From contig NC_081407.1 of assembly GCF_030272615.1 (NCBI RefSeq), positions 99,493,897-99,557,896 on the forward strand: a DNA stretch of 64,000 bases. The letters run 5' to 3'. The position numbers were made by a program, and so were the translations under genes. Shown in pieces: positions 34,496 through 45,315 of the stretch. The notes under the pieces are model-generated. The model did no database searches. It was not told the origin of the DNA and saw only the letters and a list, made by a program, of their open reading frames with translations. The stretch comes from Cryptomeria japonica (lineage: Eukaryota > Streptophyta > Pinopsida > Cupressales > Cupressaceae). Numbering within the stretch: the first letter of the stretch is position 1; each line of letters opens with the position of its first letter.

Positions 34496-35928
34496 TGTAG
34501 ACGTATAAAAATGACCATATTCCTAAATGAATATTTTATGTTCATTTCTCTATTTAATTAAATTTTCCACATTCTTCTGTTTAAATTAAGTAAATTACTC
34601 GATTTATTTAAATTAAATTCACTATACCATTTAATGAATAAATCATTTTATTCAATTAAATCCCTTCTATCCACTTTTTAATTAAATTCAAATTTAATTA
34701 AATAGTTATCCTAAATTGAATAAATCTAATTTATTTAATTTCCCCAAATTACAACCAAATTGAATTAAATTAACTTTATTTCAATTAAATCTTATTATCC
34801 CTCCATCCACTTGCATTTTCCTACATCTCCCACTTGCTTCCTAAAACCCCTTCCTAATTTCTTCTAGACCCTTCTAATCACTTCTAAATTAACCTAACCC
34901 ATCTTCTAAACTTTGTCACATCCCTAAATAAAGGGAAGTCACTTCTCAAACCCTTAAAGTCTTTGATAACCATTAAAGGCTTCAAGTCTTCAACCACTTA
35001 ATTTTACAAAGTCTCCCAAACCATTAATGGTTAATTCAACCCTCTTACATGGTTAGAGACTTTTTCCCTAACTTAACCTTCATCCAACCCAAGGGTCTCA
35101 TCAAGCCTTTAATGCTTTGACCATGATTATCTCTTAATCATTTGCACAAGAGTTTATCCTTGGATTAACTCTTAATCCAATGGGTAAGCCTAACTTAAGC
35201 TTGACCTTTACCCTCTAGATAACCATGAGGTCTTCTTAGGCATTTAATGTCTCCATCCCCTTCTCTCAACCCAACCCTATGTTGACATTTGTCACCATTT
35301 CATTGGTGCCAATTGCAAACATGGATTCCCAACTTTCAAACTCAACCCTTGATCAACTCTTTCAATCCTGACCATCCATTGCCCTATTTTTGCTATAAAT
35401 AGAGATCTCATTCCTCCATTTTTATCATCCAAGTTTGTAGTATCATACTTATGCTCAAATACATTCAATATTTCATATCATTTTATGCTCATCATTTCAG
35501 CCTCTTTTTTAGATAGAAATTAGTCTAAATATGCATATTTAGAATACTTTCTTTATCATTTAGCTCAATCATAGATTAATATATCATGCTAGGATAGTTT
35601 GTTACTAACCTTGTCATCTTATAGTTAGTTTATTGCATTTCTAGAATCATGTATAGCTTAGTATGCATCTCATATTAAAATCAACAAAAAACATCCCTCG
35701 TTCTTGCATTTGCCATCCCTAAACCATTTTGTTCAGTGATCTGAGAGCAAAAATATTGGTTTGAGAGACCATGTAAGATAGAGAACCATGGGACCCACCT
35801 TGGGAAGCTGAGTGATACTTCATTACTCCATAGCTTGCACCAAGAAGTCTTGTGAGTGTGTGAGCAAGGCTCCATAGAGCTCCATTTTTTACATATTGAG
35901 TTCTATCGACCTGCTTTTCCCGCATACA
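34496..35928 (+). repeat. 3' LTR of the nested Tat element
   Basis: It matches 17648-19096 closely, with the short AT-rich deletion near its start and scattered substitutions. The TATA box is at 35394-35401. It ends CATACA and is followed by the GTTGT duplication. Confidence 0.95.
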
Positions 35929-36420
35929 GTTGTAAAGAGAGTTTTCTGATATCTAAAGGGTACTTCAGACTTTACATTATGCTATCATGGTAATCTGAAT
36001 GATTCAAAGAGAACTCTTAGCATTTGTGGTTATACAGATTCTGATTGGGCAAGGGACATTGACAGTAGAAGATCCACCAGTGGATATGTTTTTGTTCTAA
36101 ATGGTGGAGCAATAAGTTGGATGAGCAAGCGATAGTTTGTAGTCGCTTTGTCCACTACAGAGGCGGAATACATGGCAACCACACATGCTTGTAAAGAAGT
36201 TGTTTGGCTCAGGCATTTGAGTACAGATGTTGGTTTTGATGCAAAGCAGGTTGATAGTCATAGTGCTATATGTTTAGCGAATAACCCTACATACCATGTC
36301 AGGCTAAACACATAGATGTGCAATTCCATTTTGTGTGTGACATGGTAGAAGATGGAAAGGTCAATCTAAACAAGGTAGACACTTAGGAAAATGTTGTGGA
36401 CGCATTAACAAAATCGGTGA
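35929..36420 (+). pseudogene. copia RNase H, continuation of the split pol gene
   Basis: After the duplicated GTTGT the copia frame resumes with CGYTDSDWARDIDSRRSTSG, YVFVLNGGAISWMSKR, VALSTTEAEYMATTHACKE and VVWLRHLSTDVGF, the full RNase H signature. Stops and a frameshift follow (TAG at a Gln in SKRQ, disrupted NPTYHVRLNT). Joined across the insert it continues the RT/RNase H of 16344-17647. The copia purine tract (CAAATGGGAG) lies just before 36535. Confidence 0.92.
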
Positions 36421-36534
36421 GCACTCACAAGTTAGGGTGGTGTTCTAACTCGATGGGTCTCAGTACACATCCCTCTCTATAATGTTTGGAAAAGTGCTCA
36501 AGCAGTCCAGTGAATTCCTCGTCAAATGGGAGTT

Positions 36535-37884
36535 TGTTGGAAATGTGCCTCTAATTCACTTGACCCTTGTTCATACTAATCGGGTTAACTTTGGTCGATG
36601 AAACAATGTGAAGGAAATCTGTGAACTCTATCGGTATAACTTTTGCCAATGAACTCGACATATCAGAGCTCGGAGTAGCAAGTTTGAAGTCGTCTCGATG
36701 ACCCGACGAAGTCGGCTTCAGTCATCGGGAGTGCTATTGGCTATCAGATAGACTTGTTCCGTGTTATGCCGATACCCGATGAATCCTCCTTGAGTCATCG
36801 GAGCGTTATCGGCTATCGGGTAGACTTGTTCCATGTTATGTCGATACCTGACGAAGTCATTTTCGGTCATCGAGGTAACATTGGTTATTAGATGGACGAA
36901 AGGATAAAAGGCATGCAATTTAGATCCTAATCAGACGGTCATCATTATACCGCTATGGCAAGATGCACAAGGTTTATCCTATGCGACTTGGCGACCATGA
37001 TGGGGCCCGACAGAAGGAGCAACTCAGACAGTTTAACGAGTGAGCAAGTCTGGGATGATCAGACGACTGTTGCTATACCGCCATAACAAGAAGCACGAGA
37101 TTTATCTTATGCAACTTGGCGACCAAGGTGGGACCCGACAAAGAAAAGCTTCATTCTGGGCGGTTAGTAAGGTCGTGCTGAGATGGGAGGGTAGGGACCC
37201 TAGAGAAAATCAGAGGGTGTCGCATGGCTGAGCACAGGAAGAGAGATCGAGCAGATCGGATGATCGGGATTAAGAATAGTTCGTCTTGCCGATGCCCCGA
37301 TGGAATCGCCTTCGGCGATCAGGTTTGTCATTGACCACCAGAGAGGTAGTTTTGAAGTTACGTCGATACCCGATGGAGTTGATTCATCAGGACCGGTGTA
37401 TTTGAATACAAACCGGTTCGATTCCTGGATGCATGTGGGATAGTTGTTTTCTCACGAATCCAGACCGACGCAGACACTTAGATGTCTAACCGATTGGTGC
37501 AAACAAACAGTTGAATGGTCGGCATGAAAATGTATATGAAGCCAAGAGGAAACTCGAACAAGGCGGTTGTTCTGATAATAAGCCATATATTGTGGTGTGT
37601 AACCGAAGTGATTAGAGTGAACATCTGTGCTGTGATAATTGACTTTATTGTAAAGTTTCTTTGCTGCGAATAAAGTGATCTTATTGTCGGTGGTGGGTTT
37701 TTTCCCGAAAGTGTTTCCCACGTAAATTCATGGTGTTTATCTCTGTGTATGTTTGAATTCTGACATTGTCTTTGTTTCGTATATGCTAATCTTAGTATTT
37801 TGTAAAGTTATAAAACACACTAGTCTTGTTTCCCCTGCAAATTGACATTAGGGAAGCGTTTTTCTGCACTGTGCTTTCCTTACA
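36535..37884 (+). repeat. 3' LTR of the copia element
   Basis: Same length as the 5' LTR (1350 bp), TGTTGG start and CA end, followed by GTATA. The minus-strand ORF at 37452-37721 also occurs in the other LTR at 13670-13939 and is a chance reading of LTR sequence. Confidence 0.95.
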
Positions 37885-37889
37885 GTATA

Positions 37890-39179
37890 GCTACTATCAC
37901 TTGCCTACCCATGGATGTTAACTCAACCCCTACTTCAAAATTTAATTTCAAATTTGGTTGATTCCCACCTAGTGTAGTAGCCATCATGAGCCAACTAAAG
38001 AACATATGCAACATTCAATGCTATGTGCTTGCATTTAAAGGAGTTAGGGACAAAGCCATAGCCTACAAGACCAAACATTTGCATCCATTTCACATCCTCC
38101 AATCTCTCTCACATCATCTCTCATCCTAAAAGCATTCAAGAAGCAATTAATAACAAAACAATTCAGCTTAGTATATTAAAAAGAGTATCCAATCTATATA
38201 CATCATAGGGCACTTGTTTGTTATCTTCAAACACAATTTCAAGGGTTGACCTAAGAGAATATGTCCCCTTTTGTGGCATGACAAGTATCCTTTAAAGGTA
38301 TTTTAAAATGATGTCAAAAAAGAGCAAACAAAAGAAAGATTAACTCAGCCATGTTATGAAGTAGAGGCACACATTGGCAAGGCTATATACATGCACAAAT
38401 GACATAGTTGTGGACACGAATATGAGTCTACCCTATGCATTCCACCTAGTACAAAGAAGAGCCCAAGAATATTATTTGAGGCAACATACAAACAAAGAGG
38501 CATCATTTCCAAAGGTTGGTGACATTCAAATCCATAATCTAAATCCAAGGGCACTCATTCTTCATTTATAGAGCCAAGTGCTCCTATCTATTGTATTTAC
38601 TCTTGTAGCTTAGCATTAATTATAGAATTATCCACACACACAATTATCATTTATTAATCTAGGTTAATTTATGCTTATGTGTTTGCATCTTATTGGATTA
38701 GCCTATAGTAAGTGTAGGTAAGTCTCTTTTCCTTTACATTGAAATCAAGAGAGTCGTTACTATTTTTTTGAGATTTTGTTTTTGTTTACTTACATAGGTT
38801 GTTTCATAGATAGCCAAGTCACCCTCCCTTTGTAAGCTTATTTTACAGGCAATTGCACCAACCAAATTAAGGCATCTCTTAATGCAAAACTAATGTTTCT
38901 CATCTATCTTAACAACAATAATACTTTGATATACCCAAATGTATAGTTGAAATGAAATGAAATAAAAACTTTTAATGGCGTCCATGAGATTAGGTATTAT
39001 ATGTGACCCAAAATTGAAAAAAGCACATTAAGCCTAAGAGATGCAACCAACACACCCCAACCTCTACTTTTGAGTATCCACCATTTCTTTGTTGATTGTA
39101 GTTCTTTATGAATTTTTACTAGATAATCCATTATCTGTATAATTTGTTCCTCCTCAAACAAAGTAGTTAGAGTTAGCTT
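37890..39179. other. Spacer without a supported gene
   Basis: AT-rich sequence into which the copia element inserted. No protein-like frame, tRNA or clear repeat. A short overlapping ORF pair at 38354-38571 has no family features. Confidence 0.45.
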
Positions 39180-40330
39180 TTAGAGTATCGCATTACTTGG
39201 CCCGAATGTCCTCATAGGTTGAACACTCCATGATGTAGTAACATTATGTTTCCATTGATGTTGAAATGTAGAGATGACAAACCCTGTTAGCCCATTCCTC
39301 TTTGGGTGTTTCCACCTTCCTACTTTGCACCTAAGATGGTGTGAGGAAGTTCTTAATTGGGCTATTAGCATTTTATCTTTCCATTTTATATCTATCTCTA
39401 TATAGTGTTTTTGCTCACACGCCTCTATATATACCTCCATTTTCTCCTACAACAATTTTGGGCCAATGATGATTTTCCATATTCTCTATTCTCTTCAAAT
39501 ATACTAATAATTGAATCATCACAGTTGCTTCAACCGCGATGGGACCATGGCTTTAATTTGTAAATTTCTTGTGGTGAAATACCTTTCTAATATTTTTATT
39601 TGTCTCCATCTTGATAATGATGTGTTTCTGCCCCATGCTTCACAACCATAAAACACCAAAGATGTAACAAGCAACCCAAATAGCATCGTCTTTGTCTTCC
39701 AGTCCCATAGCTTAGCTTATCTACGTTTGTTTTGAAGCATGTATATAGCTTTCCAACCCCCTTCTATCCATTTTGCACTACAAGCCTCCCAACAAGGTTG
39801 CTATGAAAATCAAGGCCTAGATATTTATATTCATTTACCACTTGCAATGGGCTTCCTTTGAACTCAAACTTCATTTGCTTTTTTTTTCTTCTCAAGGTAA
39901 AGATCATGACTTTGGTTTTACCAATGCTCACTTCTATTCCCACCTCTTGACAAAATAGCTCTAGAGCTCTTAGATGTTCTTGTAGACAATGTGTCGTGTT
40001 TAGCCAATACAACGAAGTCATCAGCATATGACATTAACATTATCACAAAAGTGGGCAGGTGCACACCTTCACCATGTGACTTGTCTATCCAGTCCTCTAA
40101 CTTGTCTATGTAAAGCCCAAACAAAGTGCGGGACAACAGACACCCTTGTTTGACACCAATGTCACTCCCATAACACTTTGATAGACCACCTTTTGTACTG
40201 GTGTGGCTTGAACCTGCTCATAAAGCCTATGGACTACTGCCCTATAGAGGGTTTGAAATTGACATCAACAGTGAAAATTACATTAAACAATCCTAATATG
40301 ATTGTTTTATCTTGTCTTGCAATCTCTTTA
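39180..40330 (-). pseudogene. LINE (non-LTR retrotransposon) relic: RT and C-terminal region
   Basis: On the minus strand RT reads KQGCLLSRTLFGLYIDKLED, GEGVHLPTFVIMLM and YADDFVVLAK (YADD codons 40028-40017). After a frameshift it reads CLQEHLRALELFCQEVGIEV, GKTKVMIF and NEYKYLGLDFHS, the usual order for plant LINE RTs. Further on, KMLIAQLRTSSHHLRCKVGR near 39370-39300 matches the C-terminal region of plant LINE ORF2. Stops and frameshifts are frequent and the endonuclease end is not seen. The element is 5'-truncated or eroded. Confidence 0.85.
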
Positions 40331-40579
40331 AGCACCCTGTGAAGCTACTAGTTGGAATATGTTGGATCTTGATGGGCCATTGCACCAATGAGCTGATCAG
40401 CTAGCACAAACAATCAAATTCTATAATGATTATATCACAGTGAATCTATATCTCACTTGTCAACAACCACTACAACTTTGTCAGAACAAGTTATAAGCAA
40501 TGAAATCTTCTTTTAGGAAGACCCCTTGCCTTACGCTCTTTGAATAAAAATAAAAGATTTCAATGTAAATTAAATGCCT

Positions 40580-40901
40580 CGGGTTCGATAAATCACCATG
40601 CCAATAGTGAGAAACCTTAAGAGTCACTTTCAAAATAGGCTTGATAGAACTTAAAATTTGACGTAAGTCTTGATAGCTTCCCATACCTTTTAAATATTCT
40701 TAACAAAAACGTTCCCAAAATGTGGCTAAGCTCCGGATAAAAATCTAGAGCCATTATGGATCCGTGCAAAAGAATATTGTCCGCCTCATTGACTTCAAGA
40801 GTTTCTGTAAATTGGCGACCAATGTCAGTTATCCATGCACTAACTTTGTCTCTCTGCATGAAACTACCTTTCCAAGAAATTCAACAAAATCCTTCGGTAC
40901 C
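40580..40901 (-). pseudogene. Possible exon relic next to the LTR-element insertion, unrecognised
   Basis: The minus-strand frame 40859-40617 reads like protein (KVSAWITDIGRQFTETLEVN, then MALDFYPELSHILGTF) and ends near a donor-like AAAAG/GTATGG at about 40688. Upstream the same frame continues across the GTACC target site into 47242-47275, with one TGA at about 40888. I do not recognise the protein. It could be a broken host exon or an accident of composition. Confidence 0.25.
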
Positions 40902-42869
40902 TATTATCACAAAAGCTTGCACCCTTGCTAAGTTATCAACTCAACAACCTTGTGAAACATGGAAACAACCCCAAAGTGTGGGACCTTGCGCAAGGGGGTT
41001 GAATCTCCAGAGAAGGCCAGCTTCCTTCTCATTCCAGGTGCAGGTGTTGAACCAACTCAACACTTCAAAACTTATTACTAAGCCTATTCTAACAACTTGC
41101 AGAGGAAAAGAGAAGAGAGAAATTGCTTGAAAACAAAGGGAGGTGATGCACCAAGAAGAGATAGTTCCTCTCCCTACAGAAATGACAAAATTAATTAACT
41201 GAAACACCCTGAAGATGCACAATTTTCAGTTGTATGAGTAACCCCAATGCATAGATGAAGGTTAGAATCCAATGAATGCCAAGAGGGGAGAAGAATTCCC
41301 ACAAGTCACACTCAGAAAACCAATTAACACAACATATATGAAGAGAAAGAGCCACAACATACACCTATGATGAAGGTAAGAAAGCATACACAACATATAT
41401 AGGTTGAAAGGAGGCAAGAATAGTGCTCTTCAATTAATCATAAGGCCAAACGCCAATCTTACAGTTGCAGAAATGCAAAAGATTACAAGTCTTCAAGAGA
41501 AGAGAAGAGCATAAGAAAGCTCAAGGCAGCAGGAAGAGAACCCTTTACAATGAGGCTTAATAGCCTTATATAGAAAAATGGGTTACAATGGTGATCATGA
41601 CCCCTGCATGTTAGTCTAGAAGTGCAGGGAAGTGCATTCACCTGACTTGTACATGCAAGCAACCTAGCCATACCTCCAAAGGCAATTCTCAGGAGGATAG
41701 ATTGACTGACCTTCCAAAGTCAGGCATGACATAAGTCACCAAGCATGGCCCCGTACCTCCCTTGATGGAAATCCTACCAATAATATTAAATGCACCCCTG
41801 TGGCTCCACAAAAAAAGCGCATAAGTCACCAAAGTTGTCGGAGCATTTAAAGCCTTGAGTGTCGATCACGCCATCCGGAAGTGTTGCAAGCTAGAAGCAA
41901 GGCCAGAGACTTCGGAAGTGAGGACTCCCGAAGTGAGGAAGGCAAGGGAAGGAGCAAGGAACTTCAAAACCTCGGGGTTCCGGAGTTCCAGAGGAGCTAG
42001 GGAGAGAAGGCAAATGGGGAAGGAACTTCGGAACCTCAGGGTTCCGGAGTTTCGGGATAGAGAGGGAAAGGGTTAAAGAGAGAAGGGGAACTTCGGAGAT
42101 CTAGGTCACCATAGTTGGAGAACTTCGGAGAGCGGAGTCACCGTAGTTGGGGAACTTCGGGGACCGAGGTCTTCATAGTTGGACAAGGAACCTCAGAACC
42201 TAGGGGTTCCGGAGTTCCAGGGCTGAAGACTAAGGAACTTCGGAACCTGGGGGTTCCGGAGTTCCGAGCTAGAAGACTTAGGTACTTGGGGAACTTCGGA
42301 GACCGTGGTCTCCGTAGTTGGGGAACTTCGGGGACCGGGGTCTCCGTAGTTGGGCAAGGAACTTCAGAACCTGAGGGTTCCGGCGTTCCGGGGTTGAAGA
42401 CTAAGGAACTTCGGAACCCAGGTTCCGAAGTTCCGGGCTAGAAGACTTAGGAACTTGGGGAACTTCAAAGACCGGGGTCTCCGTAGTTGGGGAACTTCGG
42501 GGACCGGGGTCTCCGTAGTTGGAGAACTTCGGGGATCGGGGTCTCCGTAGTTGGGCAAAGAACTTCAGAACCTGGGGGTTCCGGAGTTTTGGGGTTGAAG
42601 ACAGAAGAAAAGCTAAGGGAAGGAAGGGAACTTTGGAAACTTGGAGTTCCGGAGCAGGAAAGAAAGAAGCTAAGGCAAAGAAACTTGGAACCTCGGGGTT
42701 CCGAAGTTTCGGGCTAGAGGAAGAGAGGGCCAAGGTACTTCCGACAAGACAACACTTCAAACCATGATTTCACTACTTTTCTTCTTGATCAACTGGGCAG
42801 TGCTGGTCCATGGAACATATCTCTAATCGGTTCTCACTGATGGACCGAGGGTGTCATAAAATGGCAACA
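40902..42869 (-). repeat. 3' LTR of the minus-strand element
   Basis: Matches 45316-47241 throughout. The 42-bp length difference comes from unit number in the internal minisatellite. The terminal CA of the TG..CA pair is mutated at 40902-40903. Confidence 0.93.
41880..42720. repeat. Palindromic minisatellite in LTR (copy 1)
   Basis: Repeats built from GGAACTTCGG plus short hairpins: GGAACCTGGGGGTTCC and GAGACCGGGGTCTC. Around 42470-42560 the unit is 32 bp (TTGGGGAACTTCGGGGACCG and so on). Because 32 is not a multiple of three, every frame stays partly open, which creates many overlapping ORFs that are not genes. Confidence 0.9.
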
Positions 42870-43156
42870 TTTTTGACAATTTCTGCGGGATGCTTGCCTG
42901 CTAAGCATGAAGTCCAGAAGCCTTAAGCATCCATTGGGCACTGAGTCATGGAAGACCCAAACATGTGTGTGCCATCACTTGGAGGAAAACTGAAAACTAG
43001 AGCCCACGCTCTCTTAAGAAGAATGCAGCATGTGCACAAGCACTTATGAAAGCAAAACAACTTCTAGTCTAATATTTACATAGCTTTATATGGAAAGGAA
43101 AATCAAACAAAGTCATTGACAGGCTTATCAAAATAGCTTCCTTTCCTAACCAGCTT

Positions 43157-44848
43157 CTAATGCTCTTCATGTTTGTGGACAACCAGCCAGAAAAAGAAAA
43201 AAGATAGGTACCTGTCAAGCTGTTGGAATGCCTCCCAAAGCTTGAGAGCAATGAAGCTTAGCCATGTTTGAATGTTGTCCTCCTTAGGTGGATGGGTGAA
43301 AAGAACTTGCTCTCCTTGATGCTCAACTTCATGCTTAGAGGTAAGCATGACATGGGACAACCTACAGAGCTCAATCCGTGCGAGATGCCTGATTAGACAC
43401 CCTCTTGATAATTCTAGTTTCGAGCAAAAAACATTGATTTCGCTATCTCGCTCAACTGCCTTGATATCTTGCTGGCTGGCAAGGGTGGGTATTGATGACT
43501 CATCTAACGAAGCGTGAATCCCCTGTTGTTGTTCACAACACTCCTCTAGTTGAGGAGATGATGATTGGATGTGGATGGATGAGCAAAAAATTTCCAACTC
43601 ATCCCAAAATTGATCTTCATCAATCTCCTCCATGCTTCGCTCCGTGCTAGGAAGTGCCCCCATATCACAACAATCATGATGACTATTGGGAGAAGTATGA
43701 AGCTCCTCCCTTTGGAACGTAGGTTCTATTGTAATGTTATGCATAGGTTGAGAGACACCCCTAGGCATGTCAACCACCTCACCCTTGAGGGAAAAAATGT
43801 GTTCATGTTTTGCCACTTCTAGTTCAGTCTCATGCTCATGTTGCAGCTTCCCCTCATCCTTGACTTCCATCTGCTGATGATTCGAGACCTTATCAACCGT
43901 GGGCATGTCCTCCTCCTCATTCTTAAGGAGGAAAGGAAGCTCATCAAATAAGAGGAATGAATCCTCTTCCTTGTTGTCATTGTTTGCCTGGATAGAGGTT
44001 CCCTAAGAGTGATTATCCTCAATCACCTCATGCAACAAGCCTGACAATGCACCCTCATGAGCGTGTGAAAGCTCACAAATGGTAGGTTGCAACTCTCCCT
44101 TCCCCTGCTCACTAGCACAATCAGCTCTCCATATGACAGGTCCGCCCTTGAAGAGTGAAATAGTATCAGGACAAGAGGGCTGAGTGGGTGAAAAAAATTG
44201 CAAGGGAAGCTAAGGCATTTGAATTTCTCGCATAGGAGAAGACCCCTGAGGCGGGCGCCTCTGTGAGACAATGGATTGGAATCCTTCAAATTTTGGGATG
44301 TTGAATCTTGGAGGTTCAATCAAAGGCTTAGAGGGTGCCCCCTGTCTGAAACTTGGAATTTCAAATTTGGGCACCTTAGGGGCAGTCCCCTCCTCTTGCA
44401 TGAGCCGCATCTCTATGGCTACTAGTTGCTTAATTTCCTCCTTCATAGCAGAGGCAAGTTGCCTTGCAAGGAACTCCTCATGTTGTCTTTGGGCTCCCAA
44501 CTGTTGTTGCTGAAGCTGAGCCTGATAAGCAAGTTGATCTTGTTGCAAATCCCACTCCTGTTGCCTCTTCAACTCCTCCAGCTGCTTGGTGAAATCAAGC
44601 AATACACTTTTGATTTTTGTAATTTGCATTTTTTCATCATCTTGGGGCTGGTTGGGCTGCCAAGAAAGTTGAGCAAGGGTGGGTGGGTGGCAAGCATTAG
44701 GGAAGTACCCACCCACTGCTGAAGTGAAGTTGATTGGGTTGAAACTAGGAGCAGTCCTAGTTCGGTCCTGCTGGTAAGGAGGGTAAAGATGGTTGGGATT
44801 CTCATAGAATGGGGGTGAATAGAAGTTACACCCATGATATGAACTCAT
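43157..44848 (-). pseudogene. 563-codon unknown protein of the minus-strand LTR element (two stops)
   Basis: The ATG at 44848 opens MSSYHGCNFYSPPFYENPNH. The frame runs to 43157 broken only by TAG at 44210-44212 and TAG at 44003-44005, with no frameshift. The N-terminal third is Tyr/Pro-rich, then a Gln-rich coiled coil (about codons 70-130, for example LAYQAQLQQQQLGAQRQHEE), then a Pro-rich stretch with KFEIPSF and RFNIPKFEG. The C-terminal half is acidic with HEHE-type patches and ends in a short hydrophobic run (YLSFFFFWLVV) near the stop. It could be a divergent Gag, since the coiled coil and position after the PBS fit, but no zinc knuckle is visible. I do not recognise the family. Confidence 0.6.
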
Positions 44849-45059
44849 TTTAAAGCATTTGAAGGAGATGGAGCTTATTTAACAAAATGCTTAAAATAGC
44901 ATATGGACCCTCTCAACCAGAGACTGATAACATACCATAGATCCACCAAATGTTTGCAGAGTCGCCAGGTTCTTGAAAGATGTTGCCTCCAAAGGCTTGA
45001 TGAACTGAAGAACGCACTAAACCTTCTGTTGGCTTTGGCTTAGGACTGCATGACTTCGG

Positions 45060-45175
45060 AACCTGGGGGTTCCAGACTTAAGCACTTCGGAACCTGGGGG
45101 TTCCGGGCTTCTGAGGTAAGCAGAGTTACGATGACCTGGGAACCTGGGGGTTCTGGGGTCCCAGAGTTATGAACC
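45060..45175. repeat. Isolated palindromes in the leader of the minus-strand element
   Basis: Three copies of the GGAACCTGGGGGTTC palindrome outside the LTR, between the 5' LTR and the ORF start. The same motif fills the LTR minisatellite. Confidence 0.75.
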
Positions 45176-45293
45176 TTGCGTGAGCACGAACTGGTCCTTG
45201 AGCAGAGTCGCCAAGTGCTTGAGAGATGACTGCCTCAAAAGGCCAAGACACTAAGAATAGCACTAAATCCTTAGCATGTGAATTGAATAGGTC

Positions 45294-45311
45294 GTCCCAC
45301 CGGGCATGCCA
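45294..45311 (-). other. Primer-binding-site-like sequence of the minus-strand element
   Basis: On the minus strand TGGCATGCCCGGTGGGAC begins four bases after the LTR end. It has the TGG start and position of a PBS. I could not assign the tRNA. Confidence 0.6.
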
Positions 45312-45315
45312 AAAC

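Larger units (their letters stand above)
17648..35928 (+). mobile_element. Ty3/gypsy Tat-lineage LTR retrotransposon with extra ORFs, nested in copia
   Basis: LTRs of 1449 and 1433 bp begin TGTAGACG and end CATACA and are flanked by GTTGT on both sides. The order is LTR, tRNA-Lys-type PBS, 3.1-kb leader with motif arrays, pre-gag ORF, gag, protease, G-patch-like motif, RT, RNase H, a second archaeal-type RNase H, integrase, antisense gene, purine tract, LTR. A second RNase H ahead of integrase is diagnostic of the Tat lineage. Gag-pol lies in a single frame (22208-29677) with about 20 stops and no frameshift. The LTRs look much more alike than those of the host copia, as expected for a later insertion. 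The copy cannot encode working proteins. Confidence 0.95.
12753..37884 (+). mobile_element. Ty1/copia LTR retrotransposon, interrupted by a nested gypsy element
   Basis: Two LTRs of 1350 bp (12753-14102, 36535-37884) with TGTTGG starts and CA ends are flanked by a perfect 5-bp duplication GTATA (12748-12752 and 37885-37889). A PBS for initiator tRNA-Met follows the 5' LTR. Gag, protease, integrase, RT and RNase H occur in the copia order. Without the 18,281-bp insert and its 5-bp duplication the element is about 6.8 kb, normal for the family. Frameshifts and stops make it inactive. Gag and CCHC features suggest the Tork/Tnt1 side of the family, which is inference. Confidence 0.95.

Noticed and set aside
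41855-42767. Many overlapping ORFs rich in Gly, Arg and Ser on both strands (also 46195-47089)
   Set aside because: Products of the minisatellite units, whose lengths keep several frames open; no protein family features.
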